Assembly: GCA_010093485.1 (NCBI GenBank)
Contig: MU001492.1
Span: forward strand, 1,287,122-1,351,121
DNA: 64,000 nt
Reading direction: 5' to 3'
From: Karstenula rhodostoma CBS 690.94
Taxonomy: Eukaryota > Ascomycota > Dothideomycetes > Pleosporales > Didymosphaeriaceae
The position numbers were made by a program, and so were the translations under genes. Every line of letters starts with the position of its first letter. Within the stretch, counting starts at the first letter, position 1. This document shows positions 35,406-46,385 of this stretch, piece by piece. The notes below the pieces were generated by a model. It saw only the letters and a program-made list of their open reading frames with translations, was not told the DNA's origin and searched no databases.

Positions 35406-36588
35406 TCAAATATTCTTCGGCGATTCCAAAGTCCGTCCTCCTTGAAGAGTGCCTAGTTTTATCTGGTCTTCGTCGGTTCGCGCTGCAAGAACCCGCATCA
35501 GGCCTTTCCAATCCCAGATATCGGAAAGCGCGATACAACGTCTCATCTCGTGCTCGTGCAGATCCCATATGTGAGAAAGCGCACTATCATCGCATAGACG
35601 AGTTTGCCAGAATGTGTTGTTGATTATAAACTTTCCTGTAAGTGGTTTGCTGCTACAATGTAGCGCAATGGTGGAACGAGCAGGTAGAAGATCTACTATC
35701 TGATCAAGTAACTCGCTCGGAAGTGACTCTACTATATGCAATTCTCGTGCCTGAAAACTTATTTCGAACGGAGGAGACGCAGGTGGATCTTGTTCAGTCC
35801 GTCTCAATATGTGGCAGATGTCTTCTGTGAAATTGCAATGTCTACCGGATCGATGAGGTATCTCTGGGTGCCATGGTGAGTCAGTCACACTCCTGCAGGA
35901 TCAAAATGGGTAGATCAACTCATAAGCACCGCTCCACCATCCGGTGTTCTCGACCAAGTTTATTGGGTCAGACCTTTGCAGGTCGCAGATTGTAAGGGAT
36001 TGCAGAGCTTCAGGATACATGCTGAAACCATTGGACTTGGCAGCTGAGTAATAGTTTTTCAAGATATCGTAGAGGCACGATGTAGTAGACCTCGTCTCCA
36101 CCAACGCCTGGTCACTACGCTGAAACTCGAATGCTCGATCAGCGAGTTGTATACACTTCTCGTGTAACGAGAAGATTATATCTCTGGCTTCATCTTCTTC
36201 TAATACACAGTAATAAGAATCGTCCAGGAGTAAAAAGTTCGCATCTGTTATAGACCAAGACATCGCTTCGGAGACAACGACACCGTCATTGTGATGTGGA
36301 ACTGGGTCGTTGTCACATCTGCTGGTCATACGGTGGTTGCGGAAAGCGGTTCCTGGTCCTAAAAGCTGTACATTGTAAAGCCACTGCGTACATGTCAGTC
36401 ATAGCAATTGCATGCAAACTGCTTCGGAAGTATGTTGAGTGGTAGTATGATGCGGTGGAGCTTGCAGACTCCACGGCTGATGTGACAGTACTCACCTTGT
36501 ACTCAATACGATTGGGCTCAAGTTGATACGGGCCGGGCTCAAGCGCGAAAGGTGCGCCACACAGAACACATAAGACCGTAGTATCCAT
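35406..36588 (-). CDS. F-box-like protein with an N-terminal Cys motif
   Basis: Exon 1, 36588-36496, encodes a CVLCGAPF Cys motif and is spliced in frame to an exon starting at 36383 (WLYNVQLLGPGTAFRNHRM). This organisation is common in fungal F-box proteins that begin with a CxxC segment. The second exon is open to a stop at 35901. A third segment (35888-35406) carries an F-box-like sequence, LPSELLDQIVDLLPARSTIALHCSSK, and ends at a TAG-type stop region at 35406. The join between parts two and three is not settled: a 66-nt GT-AG intron with a CTGAC branch would connect them, or the gene may be frameshifted there. F-box proteins recruit substrates to SCF ubiquitin ligases. Confidence 0.6.
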
Positions 36589-37396
36589 GTTGTTTCCAGG
36601 GCTGTATGCGCGGTGCAAGCAACATCCGCCTCGGCTTGTTAACGCGCGCTGTTAAACAACTTCTGTGGAAATTCCGAGGGTTGATGAGAGGTGTTGAGTA
36701 GTGGTCTTTGCGCCATTCATTGATGCTGACGATAGAACCATCGAGCCGGTGCACGGAGGCTTGATAACTAGGGTGCAAGCAACTTGTTCTTGCATGTGCC
36801 GTTACAGCTGCGCAACAGCTCCAGTGTCAGTACCTCTAAAGAGACATTCCAATACCAATACAAAGTATGGCATCTTACATTTCATCCAATGTTCGTAGGC
36901 CCGCTGCAGGCCCGCTGCAGCCTCCAGCCTCCAGTACTTGGGCAACGCTGACATCACGAGTTTGGTAGTTTTGGCTCCCTAACTAAAAGGGGGAACACGC
37001 TTACCTGTTCCATACTTAGCGACCCAACCTGAGAAATCCACCCATCCCATGCATCTTCGGATCACGAGCTCACAGCGTGTCAATAGCGCAAAGCTATTAT
37101 CGGGCTGCATCCTTATGTTGGGGAAGAAGAGAAGAAGAGACGATGTCGCGTTTACAGCGTTATTTAGCACTCCCACATAGCGGGGTTGTTACCAGGAAAC
37201 ACTGCTGTGCACCTAAGCATCAAGGTCATCTTGCATCCTGCAAAATCAATTAGCATCTGGAACCAATCTACCTCAATTCACGTAATTTCTTCTGACGTGG
37301 TTTGCGACGACTAAATACTCGAAAGGTTCAATGCGCAGCGCAAGAACATTGTCATCACAGATTTCCACTGCACAACTACAAAAGAGATCAGTTGTC
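36589..37396. other. Intergenic region with a small duplicated stretch
   Basis: No gene. At 36898-36933 an 11-bp unit (GGCCCGCTGCA) occurs twice in tandem, followed by a 7-bp unit (GCCTCCA) twice. Confidence 0.5.
36898..36933. repeat. Short tandem duplications
   Basis: Two tandem copies of an 11-mer (36898-36908, 36909-36919) abut two tandem copies of a 7-mer (36920-36926, 36927-36933). They look like replication-slippage products. Confidence 0.8.
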
Positions 37397-37931
37397 CTAG
37401 TGGTTCTTGTTTCGGTCTGCATATAAGAAAGCAGTCATCTGGCAATTGCCTCCACCAAGCCCTGCTATTGCCATACCGGCAGTGACTGATCGTGGTCCTC
37501 TGGCTGTAACGACGACGATATGGCCAACAGTCGAGACAAGATTGCCACCTACAAGGAACCAACGCCGTCCAAGGAGATCAGTGTTCGCGCCACAAATCAT
37601 GAAGCAACAAGTAATGGAGTTTGTCCATGCCGGGATGAACCACACATAATAGGTGGGCTGGTCAAAGGCAGCGGCCACGAGGCCCCCGATGTTGGTCATC
37701 ACTGGAATAGGCCAGAAGGACAGTCCATACTCACAAGAAAGAATCTTGCAAGTTAGAAAAGGCTGAACAGAAGGATAAGAGGTCACCCACCATCACAACA
37801 ATCCATGTCTTGAAAGTGACGACGGGCTCGACTTCCTCGTTGGTCACTTCATCTATGCTCGGTGGTGATCCGCGTCGCATGCAAATCAACGTTCTCCAAT
37901 TTTTGAGTCTCTGCTTTCTCCATTCCCTCAT
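37397..37931 (-). pseudogene. Truncated TRI12-like MFS drug-efflux transporter
   Basis: Exon 37931-37791 joins in phase 0 to 37744-37397. The product matches only the N-terminal part of the fungal TRI12/siderophore-type MFS family: a hydrophilic N-terminus, then TFKTWIVVM, YGLSFWPIPVM, YYVWFIPAWT, NTDLLGRRWF and AGLGGGNCQM. The frame then ends abruptly after about 163 residues; intact members have about 550-600. Downstream sequence on the same strand shows no further membrane segments. It is the first of three decayed genes in a row. Confidence 0.75.
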
Positions 37932-38636
37932 TCGATTCTTGTATAGATTCAGTGTTCATTTTGTTGGACACTCAGTGTACACGTTGAGGACCACCAGTGT
38001 GTAGATGCACGATTTTAGAAAACCCGGGGGTTCGGGACATGATTTAGCCCACGGCTTGACAAACTCTGATACATTCTTCCTGTCGTGTACAAGACCAAAT
38101 CGCATACGGCCAACTTTTCCGCCCTTGTGAGAGCCTTTGGCCAATGATATGGTATTAGAGGCGGCTGAGACATAACATTGCGGTGACCGAGGCTATCCGG
38201 GTTCACATTGGGCCAATGGTCTAATCGTCGTGCAACCTGGACAGCGCCAAAATTCCGTACCCGAAGAGTAGACAATCTGGGGTAGGAATTAGCCCTACAG
38301 GCGGCGGTGACGGAGTGCGGGCTTAGGGTCCAACACTGATATCCACCGAGTAACAAAGCGCGAAGGAACACCCACAGAGCGACGGCGAAAGTGGGGTCAG
38401 GCCCACACTAGGTTCTGGGCCTGCGTGTAAGGCAGTAAATCTGTATAGCCTACCTATGATTGTCGGAAAACGAACACCGGTCAAAAAGTGTACGAGAATC
38501 AAGTCGACATATGCGATCAATGTAAGTTGGCGATACGGCTACAACAAGCACAGGCTCCATCTGTAGCTCCAGGCGACATTCCGAGTCCAGTGTCAAATTC
38601 GAAAGTCTTTCATTGCGGCGTGCAATCACAAAAACA
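37932..38636. other. Intergenic region between two pseudogenes
   Basis: Open frames here match nothing I recognise. It would have been the divergent promoter of the MFS and monooxygenase genes. Confidence 0.45.
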
Positions 38637-40627
38637 ATGAGTTCTCTCCCAACTCCGGAAAGGTACGATGTGGTCGTGGTCGGCGGCGGATTCGGCGGCG
38701 TCTATTCCCTCCATCACATGCGGGAACTCGGCTTTGCGACACATATGTATGAAGCGGGGAGCGGACTGGGAGGGATATGGCACTGGAATTGTTATCCAGG
38801 TGCGCGGGTCGACGTAGAAACTCCGGTATATCAGCTGTATGCGCCAGAGCTGTATAAAGAATGGAAGTGGGAAGAGAGGTACTCTGGCAGGAATGAGATG
38901 GTGGAATACTTCAACCATATTGCAGACAAATGGGATCTACGTGGGGAAATTACTTTGAAAACCAGAGTGGCGCACGCATCTTGGGACCAGGATAATAGTC
39001 GGTGAGTTTTAAGAATCGAACATCGTTCGGAGACGGAAAACAGCGTCAGCATAACGCATTGCAAGTCCGTTATCTTCTGCACAGGGTTTCCCTCAAAGCA
39101 TTACATACCGCCATTTGCTGGCATGGATAGGTTCAGAGGAGTAATGTGCCACACCGCACTATGGTCAAAAGACATCGAGCTCAAAGGTAAGCGCGTCGCC
39201 TTAATTGGCACAAGAGCCAGTGGTGTGCAAGTCGTTTCAGAAGTCTTGACAATAGCCAAACAGCTTACTCTCTTTCAAAGAACTCCCAATATGGCTTTTC
39301 CCATGGGCCAGTGCGTCAGAGACGAGGATTGTAACAAACTCTCGAAGCAAGAATAGGCCAAACAAGTGAAAAAGATGAAAACGACGTTTTGCGGGTTTCT
39401 TTACGACCTTGATCCACGCCAAACGTTCGATGTTACAGAAGAAGAACGGCCTGCGGTATATGAAGAGCTCTTTAACAGAGGCGGGGGCGACTCTTGGCTG
39501 GGAACGTTTGCGGATACGCTTTTTAACAAGAGAGTCAACGATCTTGTATATCAGTTCTGGCGAAAGAAGACTGTCGACCGGTTACGCGATCTAGACTGTA
39601 ACGCCAGGATATAGCCGAACAGGGCTAACACTCTTAGGGACAAATAGGTAGAAGAACTATATAAAATAAGACTAAACTAAAGATACTAGAATAAAGAGGT
39701 CTCTAGAGTAGAGGCCTCTATATACCTAGTAACTATAAGCTAGTAGCTAAGTAATATATAGGCCTATACTAGTAGACTTAACCTGAATAGAAGGGCGCTT
39801 GCTATAGAAGGGTAAATTAACCCTAAGGTGGAATAAACCCTTACACAGACATGATATAGAAGTTAGCTCCCGAAGTTGCTCCGCATGCATTCGGGACAAA
39901 GAGGATCGGCCTCGAACAGAATTACTTCGAGCAGTTCAATCGCGATACAGTCTCCATCGTCGACCTCAACACAGATCCCATCGAGGCCTTCACGGAGGCA
40001 GGTATCAAGACCAAGCGGTGCCGAGCATGCCTTCGATGTTGTCGTTTTGGCTATTGGTTTTGACTCCGTGACCGGCGGCCTAACCCAGATTGACATTCAA
40101 GGTACTGACACCCGGATCAAAGACAAATTGGAGACAGGTGTCTGGACCCATCTTGGCATGACGAAAGCGGGTTTCCCAAATATGTTTTTCGTTTACAGTC
40201 CTCAGGCACCGACGGCCTTCGCGACTGGGCCACAGTGTGCCGAAACACAGGGCAGGTGGATCGGCGAGACTTTTATCATTTATGCGAGAACATGGCATAA
40301 CATCGCTCCAGCCGACTGTTGAAGCTGAGACTGCGTGGAAGGAGCATGTGAATGAAGGAGCGGAGGCAAGTCTCTGTAAGGATACGAAGAGCTGGTATTT
40401 TGATGTCAATATCCTAGGCAAGGCTAGAGAGGTGAGAATTTGCCGAAATCGTTATGCTGGAGAGTACTAACTTTCGTCTTCAGTCTTTGAACTACATGGG
40501 AGGTATGCCGTTGTACAGGAAGAAGTGTGCGGAAGCGCAGGAGAATGGGTACATAAACCAGTTCGTATTGGCATGGGAAGGAAGCTCTCGGTGTGACAGC
40601 ATGCACGAGAAGGACAAGTCCGGATAA
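38637..40627 (+). pseudogene. Baeyer-Villiger (cyclohexanone-type) flavin monooxygenase, disrupted
   Basis: From ATG 38637 a single frame encodes the FAD-binding GGGFGG motif, a GIWHWNCYPGARVD segment and, later, CTGFPSKHYIPPF and GTRASGVQ, all BVMO-like. It is broken by TGA 39003 (probably from TGG), TAG 39354 (probably from CAG) and a 245-bp step at about 39608-39859. Reading across that step resumes in the same phase with KLAPEVAPHAFGTKR. A frameshift near 40016 and another near 40285 follow. A last intron at about 40432-40482 leads to a LNYMGGMPLYRKK end and TAA at 40625. Intact members insert oxygen next to ketones. Too many lesions exist for function. Confidence 0.85.
39608..39859. mobile_element. 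AT-rich 238-bp insertion within the monooxygenase pseudogene
   Basis: The heptamer GATATAG occurs at 39608-39614 and again at 39853-39859, flanking 238 bp that match nothing in the gene. Deleting one copy plus the insert joins the two gene parts in one frame. This is what a small transposon with a 7-bp target duplication would leave. The insert is AT-rich, with many CTA/TAG and TATA motifs and a TATAGGCCTATA palindrome. Only weak inverted similarity links its ends (AGGG...CTTAGGG), so the class is unclear. Confidence 0.6.
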
Positions 40628-40888
40628 GCATGCAACTCGACTGTATATGTGACGAGGAACAGGGGACGTGTTAGCATGTCAAGATTCTGTACTGGTACAG
40701 ACGTAGCTACCGGAAATCGTAGAACGTGGGATCGATGCGGAGATGCTGTGTGGCCATTCCCGTTTTGTCACTAGTGCTAAGGACGTCGATGACCTCCACA
40801 GTTGCTGGTGTGTTGGCCCGAGGAATCCTCAAAATCTCTCCATTCTGCTGCAGCTTCCTATCTAAAATCCTCGACTCGCGCGACTACA

Positions 40889-41695
40889 ATGGTAGTATCG
40901 CATCTTGTAGCCGCGGGATTGTTATCCTCTTCAGCTGCACGCGATATCACATTCCCACCCGTCTCAGGCTTTGCGAACCAACAGGTGCTAGACCATGGAG
41001 GAGAATTCGATGTGACAGCAGGGCCAGCCTTTGTAGGCTTGACCACGTATACCAATCTATCATACGTTCATTGTTTAGCCGGAGAAGGAGGACAAGTCGA
41101 GCATATTGCCCATGAGGAAGGCTTGATTCGTAGCACATCGATTTTTGCCGGCACTCGGGCACCGGTCGTTCGGCGCAAAGGTGATCTCAGAAACAACCTT
41201 CGATGTGGGTTTGAGATGATCAAGGCTAGAGATATTGATAGCATCGGTTTCTCAGGAGTCATCTATAAGCTCAAGCAACGAGTGGCTGGTTAAAAAGTAT
41301 ACGTGTCGGTCGAAATTGACGTTTTGGACGTTGCTTTCGCCCCGGGTTAGTCTCAGTCGACGCGTCTACGTGAAACTCTTGACCCCGCACGAGCTGGTAA
41401 CACCCACCAGGGAAGATCATAGCTGACAGTCACTATTAGCAACGGGAACTGCCGAAGTAGGTGGTTGGACAACTCGTGAGCTGCTATCGATTCTCGACGG
41501 TCTAGCTGGGCTTGATGTCGTTGGCGCAGACGTGGGTACAGAATCAGTAGTCAAATCATATTTCGGATACGCTGACTATGACCAGTGGAAGTTGCACCGA
41601 TCTATGACAATCCTGGGGAAATTGCCGTGCTTGCTGCAGCGGAGGTAGTGCAGTCGTTGCTTCGAATAATGGTTGCTCAACCTGTCAAGGCTTGA
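40889..41695 (+). pseudogene. Secreted agmatinase-family ureohydrolase with an internal deletion
   Basis: Exons 40889-41345, 41440-41535 and 41586-41695 splice cleanly. A signal-peptide-like N-terminus, a DITFPPVSGFANQQ segment and GLTTYTNLSYVHC match fungal agmatinases. The frame then jumps from GGQVE directly to HIAHEEGLIRSTS, skipping the part that carries the GGDH and first Asp-His metal ligands (about 140-150 residues). The distal part (RAPVVRRKGDL, VEIDVLDVAFAP, TAEVGGWTTREL, VAPIYDNPGE) is preserved. A TAA at 41291 interrupts it, probably from CAA. Without the Mn-binding half it cannot hydrolyse agmatine. The correct introns show that the copy was once functional. Confidence 0.8.
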
Positions 41696-42132
41696 GTAGC
41701 GTACCCAAGACAGGGCGTGGAGACACCATCAGTCCATATCAACCACTAAGCTCACTCAACTTCTGGGATCAACGTAAAACGCGCCATGTTCTTTCAACCG
41801 TGTTTGCGAAATGGTCCCAGTGCGCAGGAAGTAAACCGGAAGACCTTTGTAGACATTGTCAATGTAGACTGCATATGACTTTGCCTGAGTTTTGTTTAGA
41901 CAAACTTCATGTTGGACTTGAGTGGAAATCTGTTTTTGTATTATCCAAAAACCCTGGTGGAGGCACACAGCATCGACACTCGTGGGCGAAACGGCGAAAG
42001 ACCTTCCGGCCTACCTACCCCAACGAGCCTAGCGCATCAACCCCGCCAGCTACCGAGGCGCGATGCTTCGTGTCTGCACGACACCTGGGCAGCATCTGGA
42101 CATCCACCCCTCTTACTCATCCATAATTCATC
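41696..42132. other. Intergenic region upstream of dap1
   Basis: One long plus-strand open frame covers this stretch but has no recognisable features. It is treated as chance over the dap1 promoter. Confidence 0.45.
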
Positions 42133-42697
42133 ATGTCCGACTCCTCCGCCCCACAGAAGAAAGAGAGATTTGCTCCGAAGCAGCTCGTGAACCTCGCTCC
42201 CCCGAAAGATGATGTCATCACCCGCGATTACCTGGCGAAATGCGACGGTGCGGTGTTCCTCAGTCCACTGAGCGATATGGTGCTAATAGACGAGTGATAG
42301 GTACGAATGGAGGGTTTCCAACGCTAGTGGCTATCAAGGTAAACCCCTAGCCTTTCAACAGCAACTTCTTCGAGCATTCACCGATGATCAGGGCGATGTT
42401 TTTGATGTTAGCGGCAAAGATACGTACGCGCCGGGCAAGAACTACCATGGTCAGTAAACCGAATCAGCCCTGTATACAGCGTGACATGTTTTCTAATGTA
42501 GTGTGCCTACAGTCTTCACCGGGAAGGAGCCAAACCGAGCGTTGGGGCTGTCTTCGCTTGAGCCGAAAGACTGCATTTCAGACTACTCAGGCCTCGCCGA
42601 GGACAAGTTACAGGTTTTGAACGACTGGCACACTTTCTTCTCAAAGAGATACAATATCGTTGGACGGCTCCAATCCGAGAACAATGCGAGCCTATGA
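42133..42697 (+). CDS. dap1: Dap1-like cytochrome b5 / MAPR heme-binding protein
   Basis: Exons 42133-42247, 42301-42338, 42392-42449 and 42513-42697 encode 131 residues. A MAPR-type cytochrome b5 domain includes GFPTLVAIKGDVFDVSGKDTYAPGKNYHVFTGKEPNRALG and a C-terminal NDWHTFFSKRYNIVG. Conserved Tyr residues (TYAPGKNYH) are the usual heme ligand and contacts. Dap1 binds heme and supports the cytochrome P450 step of sterol synthesis (Erg11); it also affects damage and azole resistance. Unlike animal MAPRs, fungal Dap1 proteins are short and may lack a membrane anchor, as here. All splice sites are canonical. It is an intact gene inside a decayed neighbourhood. Confidence 0.85.
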
Positions 42698-43309
42698 AGT
42701 TGAAGGAGGACATACCCGTCAAGATACCTGCCTGAATTGCTAGATACGTCTTACAATACTATCAAATTTAGCCGTCGCGCGAAGTCATCGGTTCCAATTT
42801 GCCAATACCAGGGACGAGGGGTACACAAGTTGCATCAAGAGTGTCACATGCTAGGTTTTGTGAGGCGAAGTCTACGAAACCATTAAGCAAGATGCTTCCA
42901 CATTCACTACCAAGTGGAGAGTTCATCCGGAGTGTCACAGGCTTACGCAGCACAGTGGAAACTTGTGTTCGAAAAAACAAGTCGGCGAGCAAGTTGCCCC
43001 CAAATGCGGGTATTGAGGATTACGAGTACAATTGAAGGTGTCTAGAATGATGAAAGCTCAATCAAGTATTCCGTCCCCAAGACTACCAGTGCGTCTTTTG
43101 TACCAATACAAGGAAGATACATGGACACTAACGTCAAATCAAATCACACAGTTGCCTCAAAGGCTCGCACCAGATACCAGATATACATGCGTGAGGCCGT
43201 TATACACATTGAAGCCAATGATTGACCATCAAGGCCATTCCCACCACCATTTGAAGCACCGAGAAGCCAGTTTTTACACCCTGTCAGACGACAATCAGAC
43301 CAACTAAAC
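42698..43309. other. Intergenic region downstream of dap1
   Basis: No gene is recognised. Confidence 0.5.
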
Positions 43310-43540
43310 TCATCTAGAGCTAGTGAAACCATTCTGCGGATTGGTGTTGCTGTACTGGACAGCTTGTCTCGCGTCGGTACACTTCTTGCATTCTGACTCG
43401 TGTTGCTCCCATTCTCGCTTGATGTTCCAGGCGCCAAAGCATTGATGGTTGGGGTCGTTGCGGGCGAAATGGCAATACTGAATCAGCCGTTTTTCATCGT
43501 GGCCGCACGGCACGAAGTGAATCTTTTCGAAATAGCACAT
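43310..43540 (-). CDS. Small cysteine/histidine-rich hypothetical protein (MCYFE family)
   Basis: 76 residues starting MCYFEKIHFVPCGHDEKR. Fungal genomes contain many small proteins that begin MCYFE-x(n)-CG and carry spaced Cys/His. This one has Cys at 2, 12, 23, 34 and a final ECKKC pair, suggesting a metal-binding fold. An in-frame ATG 13 codons upstream is possible, but the family pattern favours the second Met. No function is known. There is no signal peptide. Confidence 0.6.
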   Translation of the reverse strand: MCYFEKIHFVPCGHDEKRLIQYCHFARNDPNHQCFGAWNIKREWEQHESECKKCTDARQAVQYSNTNPQNGFTSSR

Positions 43541-46385
43541 TCTCAACACTAGATGTCCACTTGGTAAGCTAACTTCCATATGTCGATCTGGTCATGAAGG
43601 CTTACACCGAAAAGTTTGTGTCTATGTGGCTCTGCGAAAGAGTTTCATACCGGGTCACAGGTTACCCGTTGTGTTGTGGACGGAAGACTTGCGGAGTCCG
43701 GGAATCTGGGAAAATCTGGGGATTTGCACCCCCGTGGATATCCACCACTTCTTTATACTTCTATCAGCCTGCGGTACAACCAATCTAAACACGATATATG
43801 GGGATCCCAGGGTTATAAAACACAATAAGGAGGCGCCTATAGGTGCCTATAGGTACCTACAAGGAGAAAGGAGAAAGCGGTATTAAAATAACTACTAAGC
43901 TCCTTTAGTGTGTTTTACCGCGGCTTGCCCGAGCGCGCGAAGTATCAAATTTGAATTAAATTAGATAGTTTAATCTTGCACATATTATGCACCGTGAGGT
44001 AATAAGACCTCTAAACACGACACCGTACAGCTTGTCCCGTTCACTAACATCTGTCGGCCCAAGAGCGTATGACGACCAGTCTCGGGGAGGACATGACATG
44101 GATATGAAGTTCGGCCCGAGAAACCAACGGGAATGCCGATTTCTTTTGGTGGTTAAGAGGCCGGGTGTGGATAGGTGTGGCTGCATGCCATATCTATACC
44201 GGACGCAGGTGTTTCCCCATATAATCACGTTGCAACCATCTCTATGACCTTATCTGCCATGATATGCTGGGACTGTCTCGCGTTGCTAAGCCCTGGAGTG
44301 CATGCTACCGAAGATGCTCACATCTCTGAGGAATCGAACGTGCCTACCTTCTCTAAGCCCGGCATATCTGAATTTCAATGTGACACAATGCGGGAGTATC
44401 CATAGCGTACGAGTTCATCAGTTTTGACCCGCATACTGTCACAGACCTTTGTGATCCCCTACTTCACAACGAACTCATTGGTTAGTTGCACCGCTTTCCA
44501 GCTTTCCTAAGTTAATTTTCTAACTCAACTACTGAGACCACATACCAGAATATTGTTCCGAAAAGCTCCACTGTTCAGCGAGAGCTTCATCGGCTGAATC
44601 TTGTTTGCAGTGTGTGAGAATGACCATGGCATGAGATCAACTCGACGACAGGGAAGAGCACCCGGTGCCCAATCTTCCACTGTCACGATTTTCTATGGGT
44701 GAGACACGCCGACCAGCTTTCCAACAGCCTCCTATGCTAGATGTTCACCTCCTCACTATACCTTGACATTTTTTTTATCGCCTTTATCGGCAGCTCCTGC
44801 CCAAAACATATTTTTCCTCAGGTCCACAGAACGCGATGTAAGTGCATTCATGCATTGGCCCCTGGCAGGGTTTAATAACCTCACTAGTACAAGTGCATCT
44901 CAAGTGCAGAACAATTCTAACTTGTGGAGCTCATCCGTATGACACTCCAGTGGGATAAATCATTCGTCCGCGGGCTCTTCGTGAAACGTAGAGCTTGGTG
45001 CTCTGCAGTAGCCTGTTGCGTACCTGGACAGTGTCGTTTCGTCGACCGATGTACGTTACCTGGAGGTAGCATTGCACGAGCATGAATGGTTCCTTGATAG
45101 AATCATCTCCACGAACCCGGGCTGGCCTTGCGTCTGTGTCATCGAGCAGAGTTCTCACTTTTCTTGTTCAGTTTACAGGACCTCCGGGGGCGCAATATAA
45201 GTTTGTTGTCTTAATGCCCAACCTACGACGCTCCTTGTCATTCGATTTCCGGCCATGTGCACATCAGTAGAGATCAATCCACTGTGATGGCTTTTGCGCC
45301 GATTTGGCGTCTTTTGAGTTATTTGTGGCCAAACCATGGCATGCTACCAATGGGAAGTCTTGCCACAGATGTGTACAGTAATTCTGCGAATGGACAATCA
45401 AGTACACATGACGCAGAGCACAATGCGCCAAGAGCCTACTAGATTGCTGGTGTGGAGCAAGCACATGTGATACGAAAGCAGCACGAGTGTCAGGTCATTG
45501 GGCCCAGAGGTTCGACCCGTGGCAGCGTCAGCTACCGGTATCTCAACCACCTTGAAGGATGAGAGACTGGACCAAGGGTATCCGGTATAGAGACGATCTC
45601 ACTCAACTTCAGATGAACACACCTGGAGACTTTGAGATCGTTCCAGTGTATTTACCACTTAACCCTCTATTTGGAATTCGAGTGATGTAGGCATAGGGCT
45701 TGAGATTGAATTTGGTCTTCTTCGAACCAAATCGTGTATTTTCTTGAGGATCCACTGACTCTCAAAGCAACTTGATGGGTGGACACGCATTCTTTCAATC
45801 CAACCCAACCTGAGAATTTAAAGACTTTATAATATAAGAACAGGCTGCATTTCTGCATATCCTACACTACATACGTGTCGTGACATTGTACTGTATCTAC
45901 GCTGACATCCATATAGGAAAGTACCAATGCACCACCGTGTAACTAGTCCCTTGAGTTGAGCCGCAACACCTGATGCTACACACTAACGTAACACGTGATG
46001 TATTAGATGACCTCAAACAGATTCATTGGCTCACCAAACCGGGACTGTAGTCCGGTAGGAACCATTAGCCGCCTAAACAACGTTTTTAGTTTCCACAACA
46101 TGTAGTGAAAAGTCTTCCATATCTGATTCACTGGACTCCAGTATAGCTAAGCCTGAAAGAATTAACACAGCCTGTCTCGCTCTCAAAGTTCCTCCGCGGA
46201 TGCGGGAGTCTAGCCGCCGTCTACTTCGTGTTCATGCATGAACATTGACTCCACTACCTTCATCTAAAGTAGAACCTGATGCGACCTCTGGAAGTGCTGG
46301 AATGATGGGGCCTGGGCACCCAGTACTGTAACATCGCCAGGGGTTCCGCCTTCTCAACAGGCAAACAGCTCCCAAAGCTGGGTCC
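43541..46385. other. Gene-poor region with a MITE
   Basis: 2.8 kb with only short frames. The one structured element is the small inverted-repeat element at 43816-43917. The rest looks like unconstrained sequence. Confidence 0.5.
43816..43917. mobile_element. Short MITE with TA target duplication
   Basis: Terminal inverted repeats AAACACAATAAGGAG (from 43818) and its near-complement CTCCTTTAGTGTGTTT (to 43915) are flanked by TA on each side (43816-43817, 43916-43917). That is typical of Tc1/mariner-derived MITEs. Internally, GCCTATAGGT is tandemly repeated (43834-43853) and an AAGGAG motif recurs. At 98 bp it has no coding capacity. Confidence 0.6.

Noticed and set aside
39001..39088. Intron in the monooxygenase between the GTGAGT at 39002 and the CACAG near 39085
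   Set aside because: Phases do not match, and the intervening sequence is in the same frame and leads into the conserved CTGFPSKHY; a TGA point mutation explains it better.
41696..42126. Long plus-strand open frame before dap1
   Set aside because: No family resemblance, odd composition, and it overlaps the dap1 promoter and 5' leader.
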